Below, one piece after another: positions 27,393 through 36,196 of a DNA stretch of 64,000 nt (the first letter of the stretch is position 1; every line of letters starts with the position of its first letter). The position numbers and the translations under genes are program-made. Source of the DNA: Sphaerisporangium fuscum (GTDB taxonomy: Bacteria > Actinomycetota > Actinomycetes > Streptosporangiales > Streptosporangiaceae); contig NZ_JAHDTF010000008.1 in assembly GCF_018531465.1 (NCBI RefSeq), positions 1 to 64,000 of the forward strand, in the 5' to 3' direction. The notes beneath the pieces are model-generated. The model was given only the letters and a program-made list of their open reading frames with translations. It was not told the origin of the DNA and searched no databases.

Positions 27393-28799
27393 ATGACGGC
27401 GCCCGCCGTTGTCTTTGTGCTGCCCGAAAAACGGAGCCCGCTCCGGAGGTGGCGCCTTCTTCCCGGAGGGCGGCGGCATCTTCCGTTCATCGTCGCACTG
27501 GTGCTCGGGCTGGTCCTGAGGGGGCTGGCGATGCTGGGGTACCGGCCGGCCCTGTTCTTCTGGGCCGATTCCTTCACCTATCTGGAGTCGGCGGCCCATC
27601 CGGTGCCGGGGGCGTTCCGGCCGCTGGGGTACTCACTGTTCCTCGCCGCCCTCGCCCCTGGGCCGGGCCTGACGCTGGTGACGGCCGTCCAGCACCTGCT
27701 GGGGGTGGGCATCGCCGTGGCGGTGTACGCGTCGCAGGTACGGCGAGGGCTGTCCCGCTGGGCGGCGATCGTGCTGGTGGTGCCACTGCTGTACGACGAG
27801 TTCCTCATCCTGCTCGAACACATGGTCATGGCCGATGCGCTGTTCACGGTGCTGGTCACCGGCGGGGTGCTGGTGTTGCTGCGGCAGCGGCTCACGGCGG
27901 CGGCCGCCGCGCTCGCGGGGGTCGTGCTGAGCCTGGCCGCACTCACCCGGACGATCGGCGTGCTGGTGCTCGCGCTCGCGGCGGCCTGGCTGCTGCTGAA
28001 GCGCGGTAACGGATGGCGGGTGTGGACGACCTTCGCGGCCGCCGGTCTGGCGCCGTTGCTGGCCTACGCGACGTGGATGTCCGCCACGAGCGGAGTCTTC
28101 GGGCTGACCCGAGCCGACGGCCTGTTCCTGTGGGCGCGGACCACGACGTTCGCCGACTGCTCGGTGATCCGGCCCGAACCCCGGCTCGCGCCGCTCTGCC
28201 CCGGCACGCCGGTGGCCTCACGGCCGGCGCCGCCGTACTGGCTGTGGTCGTCCTGGTCGCCGGTCAATCACGTGCACGGCGATCGGAACGGGCTCGCCCG
28301 CGGGTTCGCCCGCGCCGCCATCCTGGCCCAGCCCGGCGACTACCTTGCCGCGGCGGGCTCCGACCTGCGGCGGTTGCTGCGCTGGGAGCGCACCACCAGC
28401 CGCGACGCCGCCGTGAGGCGGACGAACCCGTACTGGTTCCCCTTCGAGGAACGGTCCCTGCGACCGTCGGTCCGTCCGGCCGCCGAGGCATACGAGGGCG
28501 GCCCGGCCGCCACCCGCGTCCACGAGCCGTACGCGGGCTGGCTGCGCGCCTACCAGCGCTTCGGGTACCTGCCGTTCCCGCTGCTGGTGCTCGCGCTCGC
28601 CGGGACGCTGATCGTGGCGGCCGTACGACGTCGCCGCGACGCCCTCCTGCCCGCCCTGACAGCCGCCGCACTGATCCTGGCGCCACCGTTCCTCACCGGT
28701 TTCGACGTCCGGTACGTGATTCCCGCCCTCCCCTCCACCTGCCTCGCCGCCGGGCTGGCGTTGGCCGGGACGGCAGATCGGCTGCGCGGGCCACGGTGA
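27393..28799 (+). CDS. GT-C-like multi-pass membrane protein
   Basis: The 468-residue protein has about ten transmembrane segments in the arrangement of GT-C/dolichyl-phosphate-mannose mannosyltransferase-like proteins. An acidic pair sits near the first extracytoplasmic loop ('FWADSFTYLESAAHPVPGAFRPLGYSLFL', residues 52-80). These use polyprenyl-phosphate sugars outside the membrane. Donor and acceptor cannot be deduced and the assignment is from topology and one loop. ATG 27393 follows AAGGAG. Whether it belongs to the regulon is unclear because no motif lies upstream. Confidence 0.65.
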   Translation: MTAPAVVFVLPEKRSPLRRWRLLPGGRRHLPFIVALVLGLVLRGLAMLGYRPALFFWADSFTYLESAAHPVPGAFRPLGYSLFLAALAPGPGLTLVTAVQHLLGVGIAVAVYASQVRRGLSRWAAIVLVVPLLYDEFLILLEHMVMADALFTVLVTGGVLVLLRQRLTAAAAALAGVVLSLAALTRTIGVLVLALAAAWLLLKRGNGWRVWTTFAAAGLAPLLAYATWMSATSGVFGLTRADGLFLWARTTTFADCSVIRPEPRLAPLCPGTPVASRPAPPYWLWSSWSPVNHVHGDRNGLARGFARAAILAQPGDYLAAAGSDLRRLLRWERTTSRDAAVRRTNPYWFPFEERSLRPSVRPAAEAYEGGPAATRVHEPYAGWLRAYQRFGYLPFPLLVLALAGTLIVAAVRRRRDALLPALTAAALILAPPFLTGFDVRYVIPALPSTCLAAGLALAGTADRLRGPR

Positions 28800-29001
28800 T
28801 GAGGCCGGAACACGGGCGAGGCGGGCCGGCGTCCGGCCGGTGGACCGTCAGAGGGCCGGGACGGCGGGGATGGTGTCGGTCCACGCCGCCTCGATGTCGG
28901 TTTCCGCCGGCGGGGTGTCCCTTCTGTTGCTCACACCCCTTATCAACCGATGACCGCATATCCCTTCACGACCCCCGGAACGGCCGGTGTCCTGCGGACT
29001 T

Positions 29002-29019
29002 CGCACTCCGTGAGATGCG
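29002..29019 (+). promoter_or_regulatory. 18-bp regulon motif, site 6
   Basis: Reads CGCACTCCGTGAGATGCG on the plus strand, 57 bases before the acyltransferase gene at 29077. The CGCA/TGCG ends and GAGATG core are intact. The rest of 28800-29076 shows nothing else. Confidence 0.75.
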
Positions 29020-29076
29020 GAAAAGGAATGGCCGGAACGAAGCTGGTCACGTCGACCAATTCGTAAGGAGCACTCT

Positions 29077-30384
29077 ATGGTCGTGTCAGAGAAGGCGGGA
29101 AATCCCGGAGGAGGGACCCCCAGCACGGCGCGCCGGTATTTCCCCCAACTCGAGGGAATGCGAGGGCTCGCCGCCCTGGGGGTGCTCGTTCTTCATGTCG
29201 CGTTCAGTGCCACGCAGATGCGGTGGGACGAGAATCCCGGCATGGAGGAGACCGGCAACGGCATATTCAGCGTCCTGCTGAACCAGTTCCAGGTGAGCCT
29301 GCCGATCTTCTTCACGCTGTCGGGCATGCTGCTCTACCGGCCGTTCGCCCTCGCCACCATCGTCGGCACCCCGAAGCCCGCGATCAAGCCGTACCTGTGG
29401 CGCCGAGCCCTGCGCTGCCTGCCGGCCTACTGGGCGCTGACCGCGGTGACGCTCGTGCTGCTCAACCGTGACAACATCCACGGGTTCTGGGAGGTGCTCC
29501 GCCCGGTCCTGCTGCTGCAGATCTACCAGAACAACGCCTGGGTGCTCGGCATGGAGCAGACCTGGAGCCTCGCGACCGAGATCGCGTTCTACTTCGCGCT
29601 CCCCGTGATCGCCTGGATCCTGCACAAGATCGCGAGCGGGGCCGCCACGCCCGCCGCCCGGGTGCGCCGCATCCTGATCTCGCTGTCCACCGTCATCCCG
29701 GTCAGCGTCGCCTGGACCGCCTGGACGCACCTGCCCTCCTTCGGCGCCTGGCCCATCGAGGGCAACTGGCCGCCCGGGTGGATCGACTACATCGCCACCG
29801 GCATGGCCCTGGCCGCGCTGTCCGCCGCGGCGTCGGTCTCCTGGGAGCACGTGCCGGCCGCCTACCGCGCCGCCGACCGCCGGCCCCTGCTGTGCTGGGC
29901 CGGCGCGCTGGCCGCCTACCTCGTCGCCTGCGTCTCGCCCTTCGGCGACCCGGGCAGCGCAAACTACCCCCCGCTCGGCCAGAGCATCGTCGAACACCTC
30001 GCGTACCTGGTCTTCGGCTTCCTCGCGGTGACGCCGCTGACCCTGCCGCACCTGCGGTCGCGCTTCATCGAGGCGGTGGTCACCAACCGGGTGATGCTGT
30101 TCCTCGGCCGCATCTCGTACGGCATCTACCTCTGGCACATCGCGATCATCTACTTCTGGCACGGCAACCTGTTCCGGGCCGGGAACTTCGGCGTGCTGCT
30201 GGCGGTCGACCTGCTGGGGAGCATCGCCTGCGCCACCGTGAGCTACTACCTCATCGAGAGCCCGGCGATGCGGCTGCGCGAGCGCCTCGGCAAGGCCACC
30301 AAGGACCCGAGCGTCGCCATCGTCGTCCCCGAACCCGCCCCGGCGCCCGCCGAGCCCGCCGTCTCCGCCAAGGTCCAGGCCTGA
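29077..30384 (+). CDS. membrane O-acyltransferase (acyltransferase-3 family), copy 2
   Basis: The 435-residue protein has ~10 membrane helices with 'YFPQLEGMRGLAALGVLVLHVAF' (catalytic His in helix 1), 'QVSLPIFFTLSGMLLYRPFAL' and a late 'GRISYGIYLWHIAIIYFWH'. It is more divergent from the copies at 8834 and 37897 than those are from each other, and carries a Pro/Ala-rich cytoplasmic tail. The ATG follows TAAGGAG. Acyl transfer to a hydroxyl of the pathway product or a sugar on it is inferred from the regulon motif. Confidence 0.88.
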   Translation: MVVSEKAGNPGGGTPSTARRYFPQLEGMRGLAALGVLVLHVAFSATQMRWDENPGMEETGNGIFSVLLNQFQVSLPIFFTLSGMLLYRPFALATIVGTPKPAIKPYLWRRALRCLPAYWALTAVTLVLLNRDNIHGFWEVLRPVLLLQIYQNNAWVLGMEQTWSLATEIAFYFALPVIAWILHKIASGAATPAARVRRILISLSTVIPVSVAWTAWTHLPSFGAWPIEGNWPPGWIDYIATGMALAALSAAASVSWEHVPAAYRAADRRPLLCWAGALAAYLVACVSPFGDPGSANYPPLGQSIVEHLAYLVFGFLAVTPLTLPHLRSRFIEAVVTNRVMLFLGRISYGIYLWHIAIIYFWHGNLFRAGNFGVLLAVDLLGSIACATVSYYLIESPAMRLRERLGKATKDPSVAIVVPEPAPAPAEPAVSAKVQA

Positions 30385-30404
30385 CCCGCTCCTCGGACGG
30401 CCCC

Positions 30405-30437
30405 ACGCCCCGCCGGGGTTCTCCCTCGGCGGGGCGT
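30405..30437. terminator. bidirectional hairpin terminator
   Basis: ACGCCCCGCCG and CGGCGGGGCGT form a perfect 11-bp stem with an 11-base loop between the convergent acyltransferase and MetX-like genes. Confidence 0.75.
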
Positions 30438-30447
30438 CGTGACGTGG

Positions 30448-31464
30448 TCATTCCGACAGCAGGTCCCGGACGGCGGCGTCGATGAAGGCGGCGTCGACGG
30501 GGTTGGCGCCGCCGCCGGTCAGGTGGCCCCAGATCCCGGGGATCACCCGCACCTCGCCGCCGCGGATGTATCGCGCGGCGCGCACCTCGTCCTCGGGCGG
30601 GAAGTACAGGTCCTTCTCCGCCGGCAGGGCGAGGGTCCTGGCCGTGATGGAGCCGAGGGCGCGCTTGACGTCGCCGTCCATCCCCGGGGTCGTGGCCACG
30701 TCCGCGTGCTGCCAGGTCCACAGCATCGCGAGCAGGTCGTTGGCGTCGTAGCCGGCGAAGTTGGCCTCCCAGAACCCGGTCAGGAAGTCCTCCAGCGAGG
30801 CGAACCCCAGCTGCCGCCAGGTCTCCTCCCAGTAGAAGGCCTGGGAGAAGCCCCAGCCGGCGTAGACCCGGGAGAACGCGCGAAGGCCCGCCGCGGGCGG
30901 GGTCCCGTAGCGGCCGCCGTCGAAGGCGGCGTCCGCGGTGAGCGCCGCCCTCAGGCCTTCGATGAACACCTGGTTGTGCGGCGAGGTGGCGGGCGCGCCG
31001 CAGTACGGCAGCGCCCGGGCGACCATGTCCGGGTGGCTCACCGCCCACTGGTAGGTCTGCAGGGCGCCCATCGAGCAGCCGAGCACCAGGGCCAGCCGTT
31101 CGACGCCGAAGGTCCCGGTCACCAGGAGGTGCTGGGCGCGGACGTTGTCACGGACGGTGACGCCGGGGAAGGCGGCCGCGTCGTGCGGCGGCGGGGTGTT
31201 CGAGGGGGAGGAGGACACGCCGTTGCCGAACAGGTTCGGCACGATGACGAAGTACTCGCGCGGGTCCAGCGCGCGGCCGGGACCGATGAGCCACTCGTTG
31301 GCGTGGTGGTCGCCGGCGAACCACGTCGGGAACAGCACCGCGTTGGTCCGGTCGGCGTTCAGCTCGCCGTACGTCCGGTAGGCGAGCCGCGCCGGATCGA
31401 GCACGGCGCCGCTCTCCAGGACGAAACCGGGAAGTTCCAGGACCTCGTGGTCAGGCGACGACAT
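30448..31464 (-). CDS. MetX-like alpha/beta-hydrolase
   Basis: The 338-residue protein resembles homoserine O-acetyltransferase-type alpha/beta hydrolases: 'RLAYRTYGELNADRTNAVLFPTWFAG', 'NLFGNGVSSSPSNT' and nucleophile GCSMGALQTYQW (S131). A C-terminal 'IPGIWGHLTGGG' carries the His. Members outside the strict MetX clade act as acyltransferases or esterases. Its ATG lies inside the end of the amidase gene (14-base overlap), so it is the last gene of the nitrilase-membrane protein-amidase-MetX operon. Confidence 0.85.
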   Translation of the reverse strand: MSSPDHEVLELPGFVLESGAVLDPARLAYRTYGELNADRTNAVLFPTWFAGDHHANEWLIGPGRALDPREYFVIVPNLFGNGVSSSPSNTPPPHDAAAFPGVTVRDNVRAQHLLVTGTFGVERLALVLGCSMGALQTYQWAVSHPDMVARALPYCGAPATSPHNQVFIEGLRAALTADAAFDGGRYGTPPAAGLRAFSRVYAGWGFSQAFYWEETWRQLGFASLEDFLTGFWEANFAGYDANDLLAMLWTWQHADVATTPGMDGDVKRALGSITARTLALPAEKDLYFPPEDEVRAARYIRGGEVRVIPGIWGHLTGGGANPVDAAFIDAAVRDLLSE

Positions 31465-32854
31465 GGGGTTCTCCGATCGAAGGGTTCTGGCCGGGTACGG
31501 CGCACAGTGTCGCGGTGGTGAAGAGCAGGTGCTCCCGCCCGGGCCGGCAGACCAGTTGCAGGCCCACCGGCAGCCCGTCCACCGTCCCGGCCGGCACGGT
31601 CAGCGCGGGCAGGCCCAGCAGGTTCCACGGGCTGGTCAGCGCGAGCAGCGCGTCGCGGACGCGCACGGTCGCGCCGTCCAGTTCGGCGGCGCGCTGCTGG
31701 AGCAGGGGGGCGGTGAGCGGCACGGTGGGCAGCGCGAGGACGTCATGCCGTCCGAACAGCTTCCCGACGTCCTCGGCGAGCCGTGACCGTGCCTTCAGGG
31801 CCCGCACGTACCGCCAGCCGGGCACCTCGGCGGCCGTGCGCAGGCGGTCGAGCACCTCCGGGTCGAACAGCTCGGGCGCCTCGGCGAGCCGTTCGGCGTG
31901 CACGGCCGCCGCCTCGCTGCCCTGGATGGCGGTGAACGCCTCGCGCATGTCGTCGACGGCTCCGGGCGGGAGGCGGACCTCGCCGGCCGGACCGGTCCCG
32001 GCCGTGAGCGCGGCCCGCGCCGTGGCGACGACGCGGGGATCGCAGCGGAACAGGTCGAGGGGGTCGAGCCAGCCGACGGCCGGCGCCTCCGCGGAGGGCT
32101 GAACGCCACCGGGGACGAGGGCCAGGTACGCGGTGAGGCAGTCCTGCGCGGTCCCGGCGAGCAGGCCGACGTGGTCGAGCGTGGTGGACAGGGGGAAGAC
32201 GCCGTCGGCCGGGATCGCGCCGTGGGCCGGTTTGAACCCGGCCGTCCCGCACAACGCCGCGGGTATGCGGACCGATCCGCCGGTGTCGGTGCCGAGCGCG
32301 AGCGGGACCATCCCCGCGGCCACGGCGACGGCGCTCCCGCCGCTGGAGCCGCCGGACATCCGTGCCGGATCGCGCGGGTTGCGCGACGGGCCGCCGGCGG
32401 AGCGGTCGCCGGTGGGCCCGTAGGCGAACTCGTGCGTCCTGGTCATGCCGACCACGACGGCGCCGGCCCGCCTGAGCCCGCGTACGCAGGCCGCGTCGGT
32501 GGCGGGGACGTGCCCGGCGAAGTGCCGGGAGCCCATGGTCGCGGGCAGCCCCGCCACCGTGATGATCTCCTTCACCCCGACCGGTACGCCGTGCAGGGGG
32601 CCCCGGTCGCGGCCGGCGCGCAGTTCGTGGTCCGCCTGCCGCGCGGCCGCCAGGGCGCGTCCGGCGTCGACGGCGGCGAAGGCGTTCAGCACCGGATCGA
32701 GCCGGGCGACGGCGTCGAGCGCGTGTTCGGCGAGCGCCGTCGCCGTGGTGCGCCCGTCGCGCAGGTCGCGCCCGAGCTCCGCCAGCGAGCGGCCGGAGAA
32801 GTGACCGGGGGACAGGTCGGGGCCGCTGTCGGGCAGGTGGCCGGGGGAGGTCAT
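31451..32854 (-). CDS. amidase (amidase-signature family)
   Basis: The 467-residue amidase-signature enzyme has the Lys-Ser-Ser triad: GVPVGVKEI (K95), MSGGSSGGS (S170) and GTDTGGSVR (S194). It hydrolyses a carboxamide to acid and ammonia; the substrate is not predictable. ATG 32854 is chosen because GAGGAG lies 8 bases upstream. A nitrilase-family enzyme is encoded in the same operon, which suggests stepwise processing of a nitrile or amide, or nitrogen scavenging. Confidence 0.93.
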   Translation of the reverse strand: MTSPGHLPDSGPDLSPGHFSGRSLAELGRDLRDGRTTATALAEHALDAVARLDPVLNAFAAVDAGRALAAARQADHELRAGRDRGPLHGVPVGVKEIITVAGLPATMGSRHFAGHVPATDAACVRGLRRAGAVVVGMTRTHEFAYGPTGDRSAGGPSRNPRDPARMSGGSSGGSAVAVAAGMVPLALGTDTGGSVRIPAALCGTAGFKPAHGAIPADGVFPLSTTLDHVGLLAGTAQDCLTAYLALVPGGVQPSAEAPAVGWLDPLDLFRCDPRVVATARAALTAGTGPAGEVRLPPGAVDDMREAFTAIQGSEAAAVHAERLAEAPELFDPEVLDRLRTAAEVPGWRYVRALKARSRLAEDVGKLFGRHDVLALPTVPLTAPLLQQRAAELDGATVRVRDALLALTSPWNLLGLPALTVPAGTVDGLPVGLQLVCRPGREHLLFTTATLCAVPGQNPSIGEPHVVA

Positions 32855-32888
32855 CGTGGTCTCCTCGTGGGACGGGTCGTGGCCGCCG

Positions 32889-34082
32889 TCAGGCATGCCG
32901 GAAACCGGGGAGCAGGCCGAGCAGCGGGACGATCGTCGCCGTGCACAGGCCCATGGTGGCGGTGTAGGCGATCATCGGCGCGAAGTGCGGCGGCAGCCGG
33001 CGCGCCAGGGCGGCGGCGAGCGGGGGCGCCGCGACGGCGCCGAGCACCGCCCCCGCGACGATCGACGGGAGCGACCCGCCGAAGGTCAGGACGGTGGCCG
33101 GGGCCACGGACACCACCGGTACGAAGGTCGGGTACCAGCCGGCCGCCTCCCAGCGTCCCCGCCACACCGTCACTCCCACGGCGGCCGTCAGGACCTGCGC
33201 GGCGACGATCCGCGGCAGCAGCCCGCCGCCGTACGCGGGGGCGGCGGGGTTGAGCAGGTAGTGCAGCACGCACCCCAGCAGCAGCCCGGCCCCCGCCCAC
33301 TCGCTGCCGTAGAAGTGCGCCTCGGTGAAGTCGGCGAGCACGCGGCGGGGCACCCAGGAGGGCCCGTGGCGCACCGGAACGGGTGGCGCGGCGGCCACGC
33401 GCAGCGGCGGCATCCACGGCAACCTCCGGCAGATCGCGCAGGCCGCCACGCCGCCGAGGGACATGGCCAGCACGCTGCCCACGACGGGGGACAGGCCCAG
33501 CGGAACGCACACCAGGTTCACCAGCACCAGCGCGGCGGGCGTGACCAGCAGCGCGCCGAGCGCGGCCCCCGTGAGCGCGACGGTCCAGCCCGCGCCGTAC
33601 AGGATCACGAGGGCCGGCGGGACGGAGACGAACGGCGCGAACGTGGGCTGCCAGGCCCCGGACGCCTGGAGCGTCCATCCCCACATCAGGTTGGAGAGCA
33701 GCAGGCCGAGCCCCGCACTGGCCGCGGCCCACGGCCACAGCACGCCGGTGCCGCAGGCCAGCGGGAACCCCTGCAGGCGGCCGCCCCGGCGGCGGGCGGC
33801 GTGGGCGAACACCGCCCCGGCCACCATCAGCAGCCCGCCGAGGGCGGACTTGGCCATCGTCGCCTCGGTGGTGTCCCCGAGGATCCAGTAGAGGTACCAG
33901 GTGGGGTCGTCGTAGCCGAGTCCCCAGGAGGCGTAGCCGGGCACGAGCGCGGGCAGGCGCGGACGCAGGGCGTCGAGCCCCGCCGTGAGCAGGGCCGTGG
34001 CGGCGACGACGGCCGCGGCGGCGGCCCACAGGCGCAGTACGCGGACACGCCCGCCGGTCGCGAGCGGGAGGGTGGCGGTCAT
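32889..34082 (-). CDS. polytopic membrane protein, possible transporter
   Basis: The 397-residue protein has about ten hydrophobic segments. It contains two internally similar halves, each with an 'YxxxWxxTFxPxVSVxPAxVxxxG(G/A)' pattern ('WQPTFAPFVSVPPALVILYG' and 'WYPTFVPVVSVAPATVLTFG'), pointing to an inverted-repeat or tandem-duplicated transporter fold. The family is not recognised. It lies 8 bases after the nitrilase and 34 before the amidase. Uptake of the substrate of this catabolic operon is the natural inference. Confidence 0.7.
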   Translation of the reverse strand: MTATLPLATGGRVRVLRLWAAAAAVVAATALLTAGLDALRPRLPALVPGYASWGLGYDDPTWYLYWILGDTTEATMAKSALGGLLMVAGAVFAHAARRRGGRLQGFPLACGTGVLWPWAAASAGLGLLLSNLMWGWTLQASGAWQPTFAPFVSVPPALVILYGAGWTVALTGAALGALLVTPAALVLVNLVCVPLGLSPVVGSVLAMSLGGVAACAICRRLPWMPPLRVAAAPPVPVRHGPSWVPRRVLADFTEAHFYGSEWAGAGLLLGCVLHYLLNPAAPAYGGGLLPRIVAAQVLTAAVGVTVWRGRWEAAGWYPTFVPVVSVAPATVLTFGGSLPSIVAGAVLGAVAAPPLAAALARRLPPHFAPMIAYTATMGLCTATIVPLLGLLPGFRHA

Positions 34083-34090
34083 CGGGGCCG

Positions 34091-34999
34091 TCAGCGGGGG
34101 AAGGCCGGGCCGCGGGTGTATCCGAGCATCGGATCGTAGAGGTCCGTGCGCCGGTCGCGGATCAGGTCGTTGAGCGGTGTCCACACCGGGGCGCTGCGGG
34201 CGGCGACGAGGTCGACGTCGGCGGTCAGGACCGTCTCCTCCTCGGCTCCCGCCACCGGCCCGATGGGCCAGCCGTTGGTCCCGGCGATGAGGGAGCAGCC
34301 GAGGAAGCGGGCGCCCCGGTCGGTCCCCACCCGGTTGGCGGCGGCGATGAACACGTTGTTGACGTGCGCGGCCGTCATGGTGAGGTACGCGGCCATGCAC
34401 CGGCCGCTCTCGTCGAAGATCGGGGGCGGGGTCCACACCCAGTTGTTGACGCTGCAGATGATGTCCGCGCCCTGCTGGGCGAGCAGCCGGGGAACCTCGG
34501 GGAACCAGATGTCCCAGCAGATCAGCAGGCCGATGCGGCCGATCGGGGTCTCGAACACCGGGAAGCCCAGGTCGCCGGGGGTGAACCAGAGCTTCTCCTC
34601 GTTCCACAGGTGCGCCTTGCGGTAGTGGCCGACGTACCCGTCCGGCCCGACGAGGACGGCGGTGTCGTAGAGCCGCGCGCCGTCCCGTTCGGCCAGGCCG
34701 CCGGCCAGGTGCACGCCGCGCTCGCGGGCGAACGACTCCCAGGCCCTGACCGTGTCCCCGTCCGGGACGCTCTCGGCGTGCGCGTAGGCCTCGGCGCGGG
34801 TGCGGAAGCTGTAGCCGGTGGTGGCCAGCTCGGGCAGGACGATCAGGGTGGCCCCGTCGTCGGCGGCGCGGGCGGCGAGGGCGAGGGCCCGTTCGGAGTT
34901 GGCGGCGCGGTTGTCCAGGCCGGCCTGGGGGGCGAACTGCACGACCGCGACGCGTGCGGGGCTGACGCGGGTGTCCTCTGGCGTGGGGGTACGGGCCAT
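34091..34999 (-). CDS. nitrilase-superfamily C-N hydrolase
   Basis: This 302-residue C-N hydrolase has the Glu-Lys-Cys triad: VLPELATTGY (E57), HYRKAHL (K128) and ICWDIWFPE (C161). The sequence resembles aliphatic amidase / N-carbamoyl amidohydrolase branches more than true nitrilases, so a nitrile substrate is not certain. ATG 34999 has GAGAGGA upstream; the longer frame to 35053 runs through the operator and is unlikely. It is the first gene of a leftward operon under a perfect LacI-type palindrome. Confidence 0.9.
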   Translation of the reverse strand: MARTPTPEDTRVSPARVAVVQFAPQAGLDNRAANSERALALAARAADDGATLIVLPELATTGYSFRTRAEAYAHAESVPDGDTVRAWESFARERGVHLAGGLAERDGARLYDTAVLVGPDGYVGHYRKAHLWNEEKLWFTPGDLGFPVFETPIGRIGLLICWDIWFPEVPRLLAQQGADIICSVNNWVWTPPPIFDESGRCMAAYLTMTAAHVNNVFIAAANRVGTDRGARFLGCSLIAGTNGWPIGPVAGAEEETVLTADVDLVAARSAPVWTPLNDLIRDRRTDLYDPMLGYTRGPAFPR

Positions 35000-35019
35000 G
35001 TTTCTGGTCCTCTCGGCTA

Positions 35020-35046
35020 CGCAAACGTTTGGGCCAAACGTTTGCG
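35020..35046. promoter_or_regulatory. LacI-family operator
   Basis: The 27-bp site has perfect 13-base arms (CGCAAACGTTTGG and its complement) around one G. Within it, two CAAACGTTTG decamers repeat. It lies between the nitrilase operon (start 34999) and the divergent LacI gene, and is the expected repressor site for both. Confidence 0.9.
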
Positions 35047-35162
35047 CTAGCATGTACGCGGCATCGGGACGCAGTCAAGAGGGTTCGCCCCGCCCGGTGC
35101 GCGTGGCACAGTTGCAGACAGCGCCGGCCACCCGCGGTCCGGCAGGGTGCGGAAGTGAGGCC

Positions 35163-36182
35163 GTGGTGGTGGACCGGAAGGGCGGCCCGGTGACGTTGCG
35201 CTCCATCGCCGACCAGCTCGGGCTGCACGTGTCGACCGTCTCGCGGGTCCTGAACGGCAGGGACGGCGACGGCGTGCGCGCGGCCTCCGGCGACACCGCC
35301 ACCCGCATCCGGCGGCTGGCCGCCGAGCTCGGCTACCGGCCCGACCCGCACGGGCGCGGGCTGCGCACCGGGCGCAGCGAGCTGGTCGGGGTCCTGGTGC
35401 CACGGCTGTCCGACCTCGTGCTCGCCATGATCTACGAGGGCATCGACGAGGCCGCGGGGGAGCTCGGGCTGACCACGATCACCGCCAACACCCTGGACGA
35501 CGAGCAGGTCCGGCGGCAGCGCACCCGGATGCTCCTCGCCCGCCGCGTCGACGGCCTGATCTTCGGCGACGCCCGGCTCGACAGCGGCTTCCTCGACGAA
35601 CTGGCCGCCGACGGCGTGCGCTTCGTGCTGGTCAACCGCAGAGCCGACGGCCACCCGTCGGTGACCCCCGACGACCGGCTCGGCGGGCGGCTGGCCGCCG
35701 AGCACCTCCTGGGCCTCGGCCACACCCGCGTCGCCGTCATCGGCGGCGAGCCCTTCGCCAGTACGGCGGTCGACCGGACCGCCGGGTTCGTGGAGTACTA
35801 CCGCGAGCACGGCGCCGGGGACCCCGTCGTGCTGCGCTCGCCCTTCGACACCGCGGGCGGGCGGGCCGCGGCGGAGCAGGCGCTCCGGCGGCCCGACCCG
35901 CCGACGGCGATCTTCGCCGTGAACGACTTCGCGGCCATCGGCGCCCTCGGCGCGGCCCGCGACCACGGCCTCCAGGCCGGCGCCGACATCGCGATCATGG
36001 GCTACAACGACACGCCGCTCGCCGCCGAGCTGCCGATCCCGCTGACCAGCGTCGCCGTCCCCATGCACGAGATCGGCCGGCGCGCCCTCGAACTGCTGAC
36101 CCGGTCGCTCGCCGGCGAGGAGGTCCGCTCGCAGCGCCTCGCCCCCACCCTGGTGGCGCGCGCCTCGACCGGCGCCGGCTGA
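35163..36182 (+). CDS. LacI-family transcriptional regulator
   Basis: The 339-residue repressor has a LacI-type HTH and hinge ('TLRSIADQLGLHVSTVSRVLNG', about 11-32) and a periplasmic-binding-protein-like effector domain ('ELVGVLVPRLSDLVLAMIYEGI', 'GHTRVAVIGGEPFASTAVDRTAGF', 'TAIFAVNDFAAIGAL'). Start choice is uncertain among GTG codons at 35163, 35166 and 35169, which follow GGAAGTGAGG. The perfect palindrome upstream, shared with the nitrilase operon, gives a simple substrate-induced derepression model. Confidence 0.92.
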   Translation: MVVDRKGGPVTLRSIADQLGLHVSTVSRVLNGRDGDGVRAASGDTATRIRRLAAELGYRPDPHGRGLRTGRSELVGVLVPRLSDLVLAMIYEGIDEAAGELGLTTITANTLDDEQVRRQRTRMLLARRVDGLIFGDARLDSGFLDELAADGVRFVLVNRRADGHPSVTPDDRLGGRLAAEHLLGLGHTRVAVIGGEPFASTAVDRTAGFVEYYREHGAGDPVVLRSPFDTAGGRAAAEQALRRPDPPTAIFAVNDFAAIGALGAARDHGLQAGADIAIMGYNDTPLAAELPIPLTSVAVPMHEIGRRALELLTRSLAGEEVRSQRLAPTLVARASTGAG

Positions 36183-36196
36183 CCCCCGCCCGGCGG

